From: Deinandra increscens subsp. villosa
Lineage: Eukaryota > Streptophyta > Magnoliopsida > Asterales > Asteraceae
NCBI GenBank assembly: GCA_039602395.1
Contig: JBCNJP010000003.1
Span: 16,587,167 to 16,651,166, forward strand
Length of the DNA stretch: 64,000 nucleotides
Direction of reading: 5' to 3'
Positions 44,342-55,424 of this stretch are shown here, in pieces. Below the pieces are notes generated by a model. It was not told the origin of the DNA and did not search any database. It worked only from the letters and a program-made list of their open reading frames with translations. The number at the start of each line of letters is the position of its first letter. Within the stretch, counting starts at the first letter, position 1. Position numbers and translations under genes: made by a program.

Positions 44342-44888
44342 TAGGGCTGGCAAATCGTGTCAGACACGACCTGTTAAGACACGACACGATTAGTCTCAAA
44401 CACGAACACGACACGAAAACTTTTCGTGTATATTTTTCAAAACACGAACACGACCTGTATTTTAACGGGTCGACACGATAAAACCTGTTTAGACACGAAA
44501 TTTTAACTAATCGATGGTCAACACGATAAAACCTGTTTCACTCAACCTGTTTAGACACGAAAACGACATGTATTTTAATGGGTTTAAGAATTGAGAGATG
44601 TATGAGTGTATGTTACGATATAAATGGAATTGAATTTTGAGAGACGTCTCCTAATAATCTAATTTTAATATATTTTTAATATATTATTTAAAATATATAT
44701 ATATTATTAAAATATAAACGTGTCTTAACAGGTTAACAGGCTTTGACCTGTTAAGACACGAAAATTAACAGGTCTTAACAGGTCGACCTGTTAACGACAC
44801 GAAACCTGTTAAGCCCAAACACGAAACCTGTTAACATTTTTGTGTTTCGTGTCGTGTTTTCGTGTTCGTGTCAAAATTGCCAGCCCTA
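44342..44888. mobile_element. Non-autonomous hAT-type element (547 bp) nested in copia element 2
   Basis: Perfect 12-bp inverted ends TAGGGCTGGCAA / TTGCCAGCCCTA and the 8-bp target duplication GCTATAAA at 44334-44341 and 44889-44896. Its interior is built from many ACACGA / CCTGTT motifs in both orientations. No transposase. Confidence 0.95.
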
Positions 44889-45331
44889 GCTATAAAGCTC
44901 CTGGTACAAAGTCAGTTACTTCACCTGCTTACCAGTTCGGTTGCTTACTAGATCAGTTATCTGTACGTCTCTGCTCTCTTTTGGAGACCCCTCTTCCCGA
45001 CCGAATTGGAGTACACCACCACCACCAGTGTACTCGCCGACCTCCGAATTGGATAACCCCAGAAGACCGCCACCACGCATCACCGCCCCTCTGCCCGTCT
45101 CCGTCACACGCCGACGAGTGAGACCACTTGCCGTCGTTTCCGAAAATCGGCTTTCTTCTGCTTTCATCAGAAATCAATTATGATCTCACCTGTAAGTTCA
45201 ATTTCTGGTTTGGACGGCTTTTTCTGATCGCACAATTGAATACCACTGTTGTTTTATGTTCTGAGTATTATTTTTCTGTCCAAGTCCCTTCACTGTATTC
45301 TGCTACTTCTGCTACTGTTTGTTTGATTAAA

Positions 45332-48300
45332 ATGGGTGATGAGAAACCAAAGGAAGTCTAAGCAAATGTCATTGTCTCGGGTATTATCAATTACCCCTCG
45401 GTTCTCCGTATACCGATTAAACTCAATTCCAACAATTGGAATTTATGGAGTCTTTTTGTCCAAAAGGGCCTTAAAAGCTCGGACCAAGATAGCCATCTGA
45501 CCGATGACCCTCCTGATCCTATAACTTGGGAATAGCGAGTTGATGATAGCATCCTTCAAATGGCTCTATGGAATGCAATGGAACCACAAGTACTTGCTAT
45601 TGCATAAAATTTTTCTAGTGTAAAGACAATGTGGAATCATCTTTCTTCATCCTTCTCCGCAAAAGACTCATTGTCTCATGCTTATTCGGTGGTCCAAGCA
45701 TACACGAGAATCAAACAAGGTGATTCATCGTTCACATATTACTTTACTCGGTTCTCCAAGCTGCAGGATGAGTTGCATTCCTTGTTTCCACCAACTACTG
45801 ACTTAAAGATTCAAGAGGAGCGTAACACGAAGATGGCTGTTATGATGTTTATCGTCGGTTTGTCCCCTAAGTACTCTATCGCTCGATCATTGTTGTTGAG
45901 CAACTCTACTGCTATCAAATCCGTGGCATCCACATATCATCTCCTACGTGAGATGTACGGTTCTGACATGACAATTCTCGAATCCACTGACACATCGGCC
46001 ATGCTAACCACTACTAAGGGGACTAGTCGCGGATTTAACACAGCTCAACAGAAGGGTATGGGACGCGGAAACAGTATTACTTGCCACTATTGTAAGCAGG
46101 ACGGGCACACGAAGTACAGTTGCCCAAGCCGTCCCTGGTTCTCAGCCACCTACCCGTCCTCGACCCAGAATGGCTACTACGGATGAGCCCACTAACCAGA
46201 CTACCCCTGGTTACACACTCAGCCAGGAGGAGCATACTTGGTTCCAGCAACTACTATCATCAGCTAATCCCTCTCCACAGGCCCACTCTGCTCATTCAGG
46301 TACATCTCCTAGTCTTTATTCATCTTGGGTTATTGATTCTGGAGCTACTCATCACATGACTGAGAATGAAGGTATCATCTCTAGCCTTCATAATATCTCT
46401 CACCCACCTGTTCGCATTGCGGATGGATCTTCATGTCCAGTTCGTGGCATTGGATCCATTCGTAATTCAACAAACCTTAATCTTTCCTCTGTTTTGCTTA
46501 TTCCAAAATTCCCTGATAACCTATGTTCCGTAATCCAAATCACTAAACAAAACAATTCCTTTGTAACGTTTTATCCATCTTATTGTGTATTTTAGGAGCT
46601 AGGGACGAACCGACTGATTGGCATCGGTTTTGAATCAAGAGGCATCTACCGTCTATCCTTACCAACACAACCTAAAGCAAACATATGTGATTCCACTATC
46701 AGGGAGACTCACTACCGGCTAGGTCATCCCTCTGTAGCAGTTCTGAGGCAAATGAGACCGGATTTTTCTATTTCTTCTGATTTTCACTGTGAGTCATGTC
46801 AGATTGGTAAACATATTAGGCGTCCTTATCCCCCTAAAAGTGTCTAGTCGTGTCAGTACCTTGTTTGAGCTTTTGCATTCTGATGTATGGGGTCCTTGCC
46901 CTACAAAATCTACTTTGGGTTTTCAGTATTTTATCATGTTTATTGATGACTATTCCCGTGCCACTTGGGTTTTATCTGATGAAATCTCGTAGTGAGATTA
47001 ATTCCATTTTTCATGAGTTTCATTCATATGTGCAAAACCAATTTAATACATCTATCAAAACTCTACGCATCGATAATGCCAAAGAGTATCTTTTCATTGA
47101 TTTTTCTACATATTTGTAACTACATGGCATTTTTCATGAGTCTTCTTGCGTTTACACACCTCAACAAAACGAAATTGCTGAACGCAAGAACCGTCATTTA
47201 TTGGATGTTGCCCGTACTATCATGTTGCATTCTCATGTCCCTCACCATTTCTGGGGTGATGTTGTCCTTACTGTTGCCTACTTGATTAATCGTATGCCTT
47301 CATCTGTTCTAAATGGTCAGACTCCATTTTCCATCTTATTCTCTAAAGGCACTCCCTTCCCCCTTGCACCCAAAATCTTTGGGTGTGTTGCATATGTTCA
47401 TGATCGCCGTCCAGGTACCACTAAACTTGAGCCTCGTGCTATTCGGTGTGTTTTTCTTGGTTATTCTTGTGTTTAGAAAGGTTATCGATTTACAATCCTT
47501 CTCTTCATCAGTATTTCACGAGTGTTGATGTTACATTTCATGAGTCATGCTCCTACTTTTCTAACTGTCGTACCCCAGCCCCCGATTTGTTACTTGACAC
47601 TGAACCTGAGTCTGAATCTCCCATCATTCCCACCACTCCTTTTCCTTCGGTTCCGTCTACATCCTCATCTCCGGTCTTAGATTCCTCCAAAACTAATGGT
47701 GCTACAAACGGCCTCCCATGATCCACCACCACTTGATATGCACATTTATGATCCATCGGGTGCACTGTATCTTGATATACCCATAGCTTTCCGCAAGAAT
47801 ACTAGACAACGCTCCACCCGTTATCCTATTTAGCATCATGTTTCCTATGCCCATCTCACCACGGAATCCCGTGCCAACACCACTGCTATTGATTCCTACC
47901 TGATTCCCAAGGATTTGATGACAACTCTTAATCATCCCAGATGGCGAAAGGCTATGGAAGATGAGATAGGGGCACTTCGAGCCAATCATACATGGGATCT
48001 TGAGACGCTTCCTCATAGGAAGCATATTATCGGTTGTCGTTGGATATTCACTGTCAAGCTCAATCCCGATGGCTCCTTGCATCGCTTGAAGGCCCGGTTG
48101 GTTACTAAGGGTTATTCTCAGGCTTATGGCATTGATTATGACGAAACCTTTTCCCCCGTTACCAAAATGCCCTCTGTTCGTATTTGTATTTCTTTGGCTG
48201 CTATCAATCATTGGCCGCTCCATCAACTTCATGTCAAGAACGCCTTTCTTCATGGTGTTCTTGAGGAGGAGGTTTATATGGAGCAGCCACCCGGATTTGT

Positions 48301-49487
48301 GATTGGGGAGGAGGCCTCGAAAGTATGCAGGTTATGAGGGTCATTGTATGGTCTTAAGCAGTCTCCTAGAGCTTAGTTTGGCATATTCTCTGGTGTTATG
48401 GATTAATTTGAAATGGTTCGTAGTGCATATGATCATTTTGTACTCTTCAGACATCGTCAAGTCCGAAGTATTATTTTGGTTGTATATGTGGATGATATCA
48501 TAATCAAATGGGATGACGAGACCGGTATTTCTGAGCTTAAATAGTTTCTTCAATCTCAGTTCCAGATAAGCGACTTAGGTCGACTCTGGTACTTCCTTGG
48601 TATTGAGGTATCACGTTCTCCACAAGGAATACTTCTATCTCAGGGGAAGTATGTTCTTGATATGTTATCCGAGTGTGGTTTACTGGGCTGTAAGCCAATT
48701 GACAGTCCAATGCTTCCTACAAGGTAGCTTCTTCCAGAGGATGGCAGCCAGATGAAGGATCCAGAACGAAACAGACGATTGGTTAGGAAACTTAATTATT
48801 TGACTGTCACTCGTCCATATATCTCATTCGCAGTTAGTGTTTTGAGTCAATTCATGGCGACACCGTATACTGGACATTGGGACGCTACCCTTCATGTTTT
48901 AAGGTATCTTAAGAACACGCCAGGTCTTGGAATCATATATTCCGATCAGGGTCACTGTCCTGCGGGCGCTTTTATAGAGAAGGGAGATGGACGGATATCA
49001 GGATTCTCCGATGTAGATTGGGCAGGATGTCCTATCTCAAGACGTTCTACTACTGGTTATTGTGTGTTTGTTGGTGGAAACCTTGTATCCTGGAAGAGTA
49101 AAAAAACACACAGTATATCGATCGAGTGCTGAATCAGAGTATAGAGCCATGGCAGATGTCACCTCAGAGATGATATGGGTTTGTCGTCTTCTTAGAGAAC
49201 TTGGGGTTATTTCTAATGATCTGATGCGACTATATTGTGATAATCAATCTGCCATACATATAGCCAAGAATCAAGTATTTCATGAAAGGATGAAGCATAT
49301 TGAAGTTGATTGTCATTTAATCCGAGATCGCGTAGTAGGGACTAAAGCTGATCCTCCAACAATTCAACCGATACATATCAAGACTGAGTTTCAACTTGCA
49401 GACATTTTTACCAAACCTCTACGGAAAACTCAGATTGATTTTATTTGTAACAAGTTGAGCATGATTAACATCTATGCTCCAACTTGA
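45332..49487 (+). pseudogene. Copia gag-pol polyprotein of element 2, broken
   Basis: Starts MGDEKPKEV, then stops at once. The frame reopens through Gag, a CCHC knuckle (46082-46123), protease (WVIDSGATHHM at 46326), pre-integrase (HYRLGHPS), integrase (LLHSDVWGP, NAKEYLF, AERKNRHL), reverse transcriptase (YVDD at 48485-48496) and RNase H (SSAESEYRAMA). At least eight stops or frameshifts are spread along it, for example in gag at about 45359, 45533 and 45606, in integrase near 46845 and 47118, and in RT near 48340. Cannot yield a polyprotein. Confidence 0.93.
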
Positions 49488-49494
49488 GGAGGAG

Positions 49495-49660
49495 TGTTAA
49501 ATAATGTATATAATTAGCCCATTACTATTAAGCCCACTAGCCCAATATCTAGATTTTTCTTGTAGCTAGATATTTGTTGTATCTGGATATTTCTTACCTT
49601 GTATATATAGGGGTTTACCCCATTTGTAATAGATCAGATTTTCTATCCAAACCAATTACA
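49495..49660 (+). repeat. 3' LTR of copia element 2
   Basis: Preceded by the polypurine tract GAGGAGGAG (49486-49494); ends CCAATTACA before CTCAT. Confidence 0.93.
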
Positions 49661-51306
49661 CTCATCAACAAGAGAATAAGCACTTTCATTTTCTACAATA
49701 TCAAATAAGAAGTTTTAGTTACTGAATAATACTACATCAAAAGTAACCGTAACTGATATATGTAAAATATAACCTTGTGTTTGAGATGGTGGTTCTTGCA
49801 CTTGCTCGTCAAGCATCTTTTCTATATCATTGTTGGTAAGTTCCGGTTCTCCTTCTTTTTCAACCACCCAAAATTCGTTATCATTAATGCACTCATAGTC
49901 GATTGGATCATACGACCTCTTAGCAAATTTGTGTCTACAAAAACATTCATAAAAAATAAGATGTATAACTATAGTTACATGACAATAACACTTAGATAAA
50001 TACTCAAAGATATTATACCTATTCTCCAAACGCAAGTTGTAATGAACAAATACAAGGTCGTTTAATCTCTCATGCTCCAATCTATTCCTTCTTTTTGTGT
50101 GAATCCTTTCAAAGACACTCCAATTACGTTCAAAACCCGAGGAAGACATGGTTTGGCTTAATATTCGGATAGCAAATTTTTGCATCAAAGGATAATCCCC
50201 ACCAAAACATTTCCACCATTCGGCTACAAAAGAAAATATTAGAAAAAAGTAACATAATAATATATTTAATTATAACATATTTAATGATAACATATGAAAG
50301 AAAATCTTACCGGGTTGCATAACACAACGAGAAGCAACATCACTACTCCTTCCAAAACTACCATAACCATCACGAAACTTGCCTAAAGCGATTGTAAGAT
50401 CTATAACATCATCTCCAGAAAAAATCTTCTCAACCATATCAAGAACTCCCGCAAAAACCTCATTTGAAAAGCTGGATTTAACCAATACGCCGCACAATGA
50501 ATACTTGTACACAACATCTTTTTCCCAACGACGATCAATTATATCCGTATATGGCTTATACAAATGTCCCTTCTCCTTAAATAAAGATATAACTTCCATT
50601 TTTGCCCTATTCATCCCCTCATAAACATACGCCAAAGAAGGTTTTTCATCAACATCACACAAGCACAAAACCCTCAACAAAGGAGCCATCAGTTTCACAG
50701 TAGTCAAGCAATTAGTCCAAAATTTTTGATTCATCACAACATCCCTACATTCAAGTGCATGTGGTAGTTTTATCATCTTCTTAAACTCATTAGAAATGAC
50801 CATAGCTTGCAGGTCATTCTTTTGATCAACTAAACTTTTCAATGCAATGAAAGCAGTACCGAAACGAGTAGTAGCCGGACGGATGATTTATGTCTAACCC
50901 TGCCTTTTTCTTAACCAATTCAAGGGCAACTTATGATTATAGATGAAAACAGTAACTCTAGATGCAAGTGTGACCAGAATTTTGACATTTTCTAACTCTG
51001 AAACATCCTTTAATAAAAGATTAGGACAGTGTGCGGCACATGGTGTCCAAGTAATATACCTATATTTATCAGATAACAATCTACCAGCATGTTTGTAGTT
51101 TGCAACATTGTCAGTAACTATCTGAACTACATTTTAGGCCTAACCATTTTCACAATTTCTACGAACAAGTTACACAAATTAGGGGAAGTGCTCTCAATAT
51201 CAGATGCATCAATGGATTTTAGAAACGAAATCCCTTTCTCACAATAAACCAAAAAATTAATCAAGTGTCGTTGCCTAATATCTCTCCACCCATCGTCCAT
51301 AATCGT
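49661..51306 (-). pseudogene. hAT transposase (DUF659 and dimerisation domains), broken
   Basis: Minus-strand pieces in order: YCEKGISFLKSIDASDIEST (about 51240), ending at a stop; TPCAAHCPNLLLKDVSEL (about 51050), typical of the catalytic-domain region of plant hAT transposases; a long stretch 50842-50270; and the C-terminal dimerisation motif FERNWSVFERIHTKRRNRL (about 50130) with LVFVHYNLRL. Exon borders are visible: donor after 50019, exon 49934-49774, last exon from 49692. Stops near 51125 and 50895-50885 break the frame. The N-terminal BED zinc finger is missing, hidden by or lost in the gap. Confidence 0.85.
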
Positions 51307-51806
51307 NNNNNNNNNNNNNNNNNNNNNNNNNNNNNNNNNNNNNNNNNNNNNNNNNNNNNNNNNNNNNNNNNNNNNNNNNNNNNNNNNNNNNNNNNNNNNN
51401 NNNNNNNNNNNNNNNNNNNNNNNNNNNNNNNNNNNNNNNNNNNNNNNNNNNNNNNNNNNNNNNNNNNNNNNNNNNNNNNNNNNNNNNNNNNNNNNNNNNN
51501 NNNNNNNNNNNNNNNNNNNNNNNNNNNNNNNNNNNNNNNNNNNNNNNNNNNNNNNNNNNNNNNNNNNNNNNNNNNNNNNNNNNNNNNNNNNNNNNNNNNN
51601 NNNNNNNNNNNNNNNNNNNNNNNNNNNNNNNNNNNNNNNNNNNNNNNNNNNNNNNNNNNNNNNNNNNNNNNNNNNNNNNNNNNNNNNNNNNNNNNNNNNN
51701 NNNNNNNNNNNNNNNNNNNNNNNNNNNNNNNNNNNNNNNNNNNNNNNNNNNNNNNNNNNNNNNNNNNNNNNNNNNNNNNNNNNNNNNNNNNNNNNNNNNN
51801 NNNNNN
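51307..51806. other. Assembly gap of 500 N
   Basis: Exactly 500 N, probably a placeholder of unknown true length. It separates the hAT transposase from a Sirevirus-like LTR, so the two sides may not be adjacent in reality. Confidence 0.99.
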
Positions 51807-52159
51807 TCTTGAAAATGCGTGAGCATCGGATCGTCTACTCGATCTAGCTATTCGGACATCGAAACGTAATTAACCGATTGTTTTATTGATCAAAACGAAC
51901 AATTACAACCAGTGTAAACACAGAGAATTGACACAGAGATTACACACTCAGAAACACACACTTAAGATTTGCTCACACGCTCAGAACTCCTAAACACAAA
52001 GACCAAACTACTATATATACCCGACTGGCCGAACTCCCTCCGAACCCCAGGTTCGGCCGGTCCGAACTTCAGGTTCGGACCTAGTTCGGCCAACCCTATA
52101 TTGGCTTGAACTTGGTCTTCGTTCGATACTTCACACGACGCACATTTCAGGTATCAACA
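51807..52159 (-). repeat. 3' LTR (partial) of a Sirevirus-like copia element
   Basis: On the minus strand an LTR starts TGTTGATACCTG at 52159, right after a polypurine tract, and runs into the gap. Includes GGTTCGG/CCGAACC repeats near 52030-52090 and a TATATATA box near 52012. Confidence 0.65.
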
Positions 52160-53868
52160 AACTCCCCCTCGTCGTGTGCAGTATCTCTTCTCTTTTCTTC
52201 TCAACATCATCAAATATGTATCTTCAATCAAGCTCCCCCTCAAGTAAAGAATCCGTTTATCCAATGAAATGAATCTTCGAACAAACTCCTCCTCAACTCA
52301 ATCGTAGCTTGATCTTGAATACTTGATGATATCTAGTATATCTCTGGTCTTTATCAACAGCTTCAGAAGACTTGAAGTTGTGATAGCTTGCACGACAGCA
52401 TCCTGCATTAACACTTAAATAATCTTGGCGCAAAACGTCTCTTCGAGACTCCAAGATATGATTTTGAAAATTGATTTTATATCACGTGTTGATCAGATCG
52501 AAAATAAAGCAGAAACAAAATCTTTTTGGCTTTTTGAAAATTTATATTAAAACACACCAAAAATCTTTTTGTACTTTTCTTGATATGAAATGAAATTGCA
52601 ATACAGAATCAGACGCTATTTTTGGTATGAGAAAGATCACTATATGGGATCATATTGATCATAACGCACTGAACTACACTTCAATTTCAATTAATTGAAG
52701 CACACAAGTCATGTCGATTGCCGGTATAATTTGTCCATCTTAAGCTCAGACAGAATCATACTCATAACATCTGGATATGTTAAGGTATTGATTAGATTTG
52801 CTTTGACCAGTGTACCCCACACTATCAGACATATTCAGACATTTTCTGTTTTTTTTCTTTCTTTTTCTTTTGTGTGATTGCATTTGTGAACTTTCACATT
52901 GCATAATATTTTTCATGATATAGTCAACTGTGTTCCATGCAAAAAGAAATAAGAACGTTAAATCGTCTACCTTAAGGTCGATCTTTCGATACGCAGATAA
53001 GGCCTCGGATTTAACAAAATAAAGAAAATAAAACAAGTTGAAGTTGTATAACTCAACAACAATCAGGTCGGTACTCCCGTACACGCAGAGAAAGTCCGAT
53101 GAGTTATACGAAACACCAAAGAAAATAAAGCAGAACGTCAAACGAACAACGATCAGGTCGGTCTTTCGACACGCAGAGAAAGTCCGATCGTTTGACAAAA
53201 TAAAGAAAATCAAACAAGTTTAAATCTTTGCAAAATGAACACATGTGTACACAGTGACTTCTCATTACTATTGTCACACTTATTTTTCTTTTTGTGTCAT
53301 GAAATACGCATCAAGATGTTGTCCACTTGGTCAAGCATTAGCATTTAATGTATATCACATCTGAATACTTTCTGATTTGTCGAGCCTACCAAGCACATCA
53401 AACAATGATCTTATGGCCCTTTCATCTACTTTATCCATGAGTCAGATACATATGCCAATGTACCATCATTTCCCAATGATCAATTTCTCACAATTTTTAT
53501 ATTGATATTGTGCATGTATTCACCTTCCTTCCTTATATATTTTGCATGTATTCACCTTCTTCCCAAAACATGCATTTTCTCAATTACTCCCCCTTACGTA
53601 CAATTCTCCCCCTTAAAATGAAAAACTCTATTTTTGGATTTTTCATTTTACACAAAAATAAGACTCTATTTTTGGCTTTTTGAGAAAAAACTTGTAAGCA
53701 AAGAAAATTGATCAATCAACACGGATATGTTTCAGATTTTAGAATTCAGAAAATTTGCATATGAGAAAAATTTGTCATTAAATTTAAATTAAGCAGAATA
53801 CTCCTCCATCAACAACTTTTCAATCGTCGATAGGTCTTCTAGAAGTACCTGCACACTGGACAACCTGA
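52160..53868 (-). other. 3' untranslated region of the Sirevirus-like element with multiple polypurine tracts
   Basis: A 1.7-kb non-coding stretch between the CCHC reading frame and the LTR. Polypurine tracts (seen on the plus strand as pyrimidines) lie at about 52160-52170, 52231-52242, 52286-52296, 53584-53593 and 53604-53614. Multiple tracts in a long 3' region are a known mark of Sireviruses. It also holds the three structured repeats listed separately and a 14-bp palindrome TTCAATTAATTGAA at 52686-52699. Confidence 0.6.
52957..53196 (-). ncRNA. Three tandem covarying stem-loops with GNRA loops in a retroelement 3' region
   Basis: Unit 1 spans 52957-53015, unit 2 53046-53109, unit 3 53137-53196. 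Outer arms: GTTAAATC/GATTTAAC, GTATAACTCA/TGAGTTATAC and GTCAAACGA/TCGTTTGAC, all perfect complements yet different from each other. On the minus (coding) strand each unit has a core TCTGCGT - stem - loop - stem - CGACCT, with inner stems ATC/GAT, GTAC/GTAC and GTC/GAC. The loops are GAAA, GGGA and GAAA, all of GNRA type. Units are separated by similar A-rich spacers (AAAATAAAGAAAAT-like). Possible roles are packaging, dimerisation, RNA stability or minus-strand synthesis; unknown. Confidence 0.7.
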
Positions 53869-54764
53869 TTAGTTCACAAATGACCCGAAGCGAATCGCTT
53901 CTGGTCGACCAGTGTCCTGATTTTGCTTTGAAACCACCTTAGGTTTCCATTCCTGTTGTTTTGGTAATTCAGTTTTCGATGAAACAGTCACAGGTGACTG
54001 TGATGATGAACCTACATTTTGAACCTTTTGGAACATAGGTATAAAACGTTTTTGTTTGTGAAAGAATGTAGGCTCAACTTCATCAAAAACTCTGCCTTGT
54101 TCATTGAAGAACTTAGGTTGGGCAGGTTTACCAAAAACTGGTTTCTTGTGAAACCTTGAATTTGATTCAGCAGGAAGTGGACAATCTTTTGCTATGTGCC
54201 CTCGTTGACGGCAAACATAACATAAACGTGTCGATTTGTCCCACGTTTGATGTTCCTGCACAGAATTACACACATGAATATCTCTAACATGATCAGAATG
54301 AGAATCATATACCTGATGCCTATGATCATGCACCCATTTAGAAGTTGGGCTACGAGATTGAGAACTTGCAGAAGACATTTCAGCTTTCACAAAAACCTCT
54401 GAAATCTTCCGAGCATCCACGGAGTGAAGAGGAAACTCTTTATCAGAAAACAATTGATCAGAACCCTTGAGTTTGTAGAATCTCTCAGGTTGAACTTTTT
54501 CAGCTTTGAAAATCTCCTTCTTCACTTGCTTTATCTTAAGCTTCTTTTGATTTGGTGATTCAGATGCTGGACCCTTCTCAACTTGAACATGCTTTTCTTG
54601 AAATCCCAAACCAACTTGTTTACCAGAAATCTTCTCCTCAGAATTTGAACTCTGGTGTCCATTCTTAGCCAACCTGGTGAATTCAGCTTTCACATCAGTG
54701 ATTTTCTTCTGATCATAAAAAATTGTCTCATCAAATTCAGGTGGAGACTGAAGCTTGTCACAAG
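53869..54764 (-). pseudogene. CCHC zinc-knuckle part of the Sirevirus-like polyprotein, truncated
   Basis: An open frame of about 300 codons, rich in Lys, Gln, Ser and Glu, with one CCHC knuckle, CYVCRQRGHIAKDC (Cys at 189, 192 and 202, His at 197). It ends at a stop in front of the 3' region. It resembles the Gag-proximal or hydrophilic spacer part of Asteraceae copia elements. Protease, integrase, RT and RNase H are absent, so the element is internally deleted. At its upstream end (54765) the frame runs into repeat DNA: the first residues before the Cys (MYYNMYYT) come from that repeat and are not native. Confidence 0.6.
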
Positions 54765-54848
54765 TGTAGTACATATTGTAGTACAAGTACTACAAGTAGT
54801 GCAAGTAGTACAATTGTAGTACATATTGTAGTACAAGTACTACAAAAA
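54765..54848. repeat. Tandem repeat of TGTAGTACATATTGTAGTAC
   Basis: A roughly 31-bp unit occurs at about 54765 and 54814, joined by GTAGTGCAAGTAGTAC-like linkers. It lies exactly at the junction between the two retroelement remnants. Confidence 0.85.
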
Positions 54849-54870
54849 GATATATATATATATATATATC
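54849..54870. repeat. Short TA microsatellite
   Basis: (TA)n of about 10 units next to the tandem repeat. Confidence 0.9.
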
Positions 54871-55309
54871 ATATTATTTTATATAAAAGTAATTTTACTT
54901 TAAATATAAAATCCCTACTAAATCATTTAACTCATTTAAATAATTTCATACTCTCTTATTTAAATCATCCATATGATTTAATTACAAGTGCAACTATTTA
55001 GAAACCCATTTCTAAATGTCTTCGTGTTATAATATTTATTTATTTTATCACATCTAAACTAAATATCGTTGGTGTGTTGTCTAGCTCGTTATTGGGTATG
55101 ACCCGTCTTAGATCATAACGTAATAGCCACATCAATCTAGTATGTGTCTTGGGCATATAGAATCCAACAAAACTGTGCTTCCGAGACAAAATGCCTTCCG
55201 AGAGCAGTTTGTTCTTCCGAGATAACTTATCACGGGTCTTCTATTCCGTCCTAGATATCTTATCTTCAGCTGATCATCATCATTTCTTCAGGAGAAATAA
55301 TTCCTTACA
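54871..55309 (-). repeat. 3' LTR (approximate) of copia element 4
   Basis: On the minus strand an LTR begins TGTAAGGAATTATT at 55309, immediately after the polypurine tract AGGGGGAGAT (55319-55310). Its far end is uncertain and could reach the repeat at 54765. The LTR holds three TTCCGAGA motifs (55173-55225) whose complement TCTCGGAA recurs in the element's interior (59380-59720). Confidence 0.5.
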
Positions 55310-55424
55310 ATCTCCCCCTAAGATGATGCTTCCAAAATCTTTCGAATAACTTACTAAATGTATAGAAACAGTCTTCAAAATTTTTAGAATCACATGTAAT
55401 CTCTAACGAAACTGATTTCTTTTG

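Larger units (their letters stand above)
44155..49660 (+). mobile_element. Decayed Ty1/copia element (copia 2) inside the hAT transposon
   Basis: LTRs at 44155-44323 (169 bp) and 49495-49660 (166 bp) differ at about 7 bases plus one 3-bp indel, roughly 4%. The target duplication is CTCAT (44150-44154, 49661-49665). The primer site is degenerate, and a hAT-type element sits just behind it. The polyprotein frame is broken. Related to copia element 1 in domain sequence (same zinc-knuckle ending, TKY.C). Confidence 0.93.
43838..51306 (-). mobile_element. Decayed autonomous hAT transposon, interrupted by copia element 2 and by the gap
   Basis: Transposase exons of a hAT element run from the gap edge (51306) down to a stop at 44081. 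The last exon is split by a copia insertion at the CTCAT duplication (44150-44154 / 49661-49665). The DNA just past the stop (43838-43930, TGTTTTAAAACCGG... with several CGGTT/AACCGG motifs) resembles hAT subterminal and terminal sequence. The other end would lie in or beyond the gap. Confidence 0.7.

Noticed and set aside
52957..53196. CRISPR-like array (repeats with differing inserts)
   Set aside because: The sequence is plant nuclear, there are only three units, and the varying parts are paired stems rather than spacers.
52957..53196. Hammerhead-type ribozyme, because of GAAA loops and tandem layout in a retroelement
   Set aside because: The hammerhead core CTGATGA is absent; GAAA here caps a stem rather than joining stems.
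53038..53223. 61-codon plus-strand frame and a 155-codon minus-strand frame over the hairpin array
   Set aside because: Similarity between units follows the stems and loops, not a reading frame. Unit spacing is not a multiple of three and the peptide lacks any family look.
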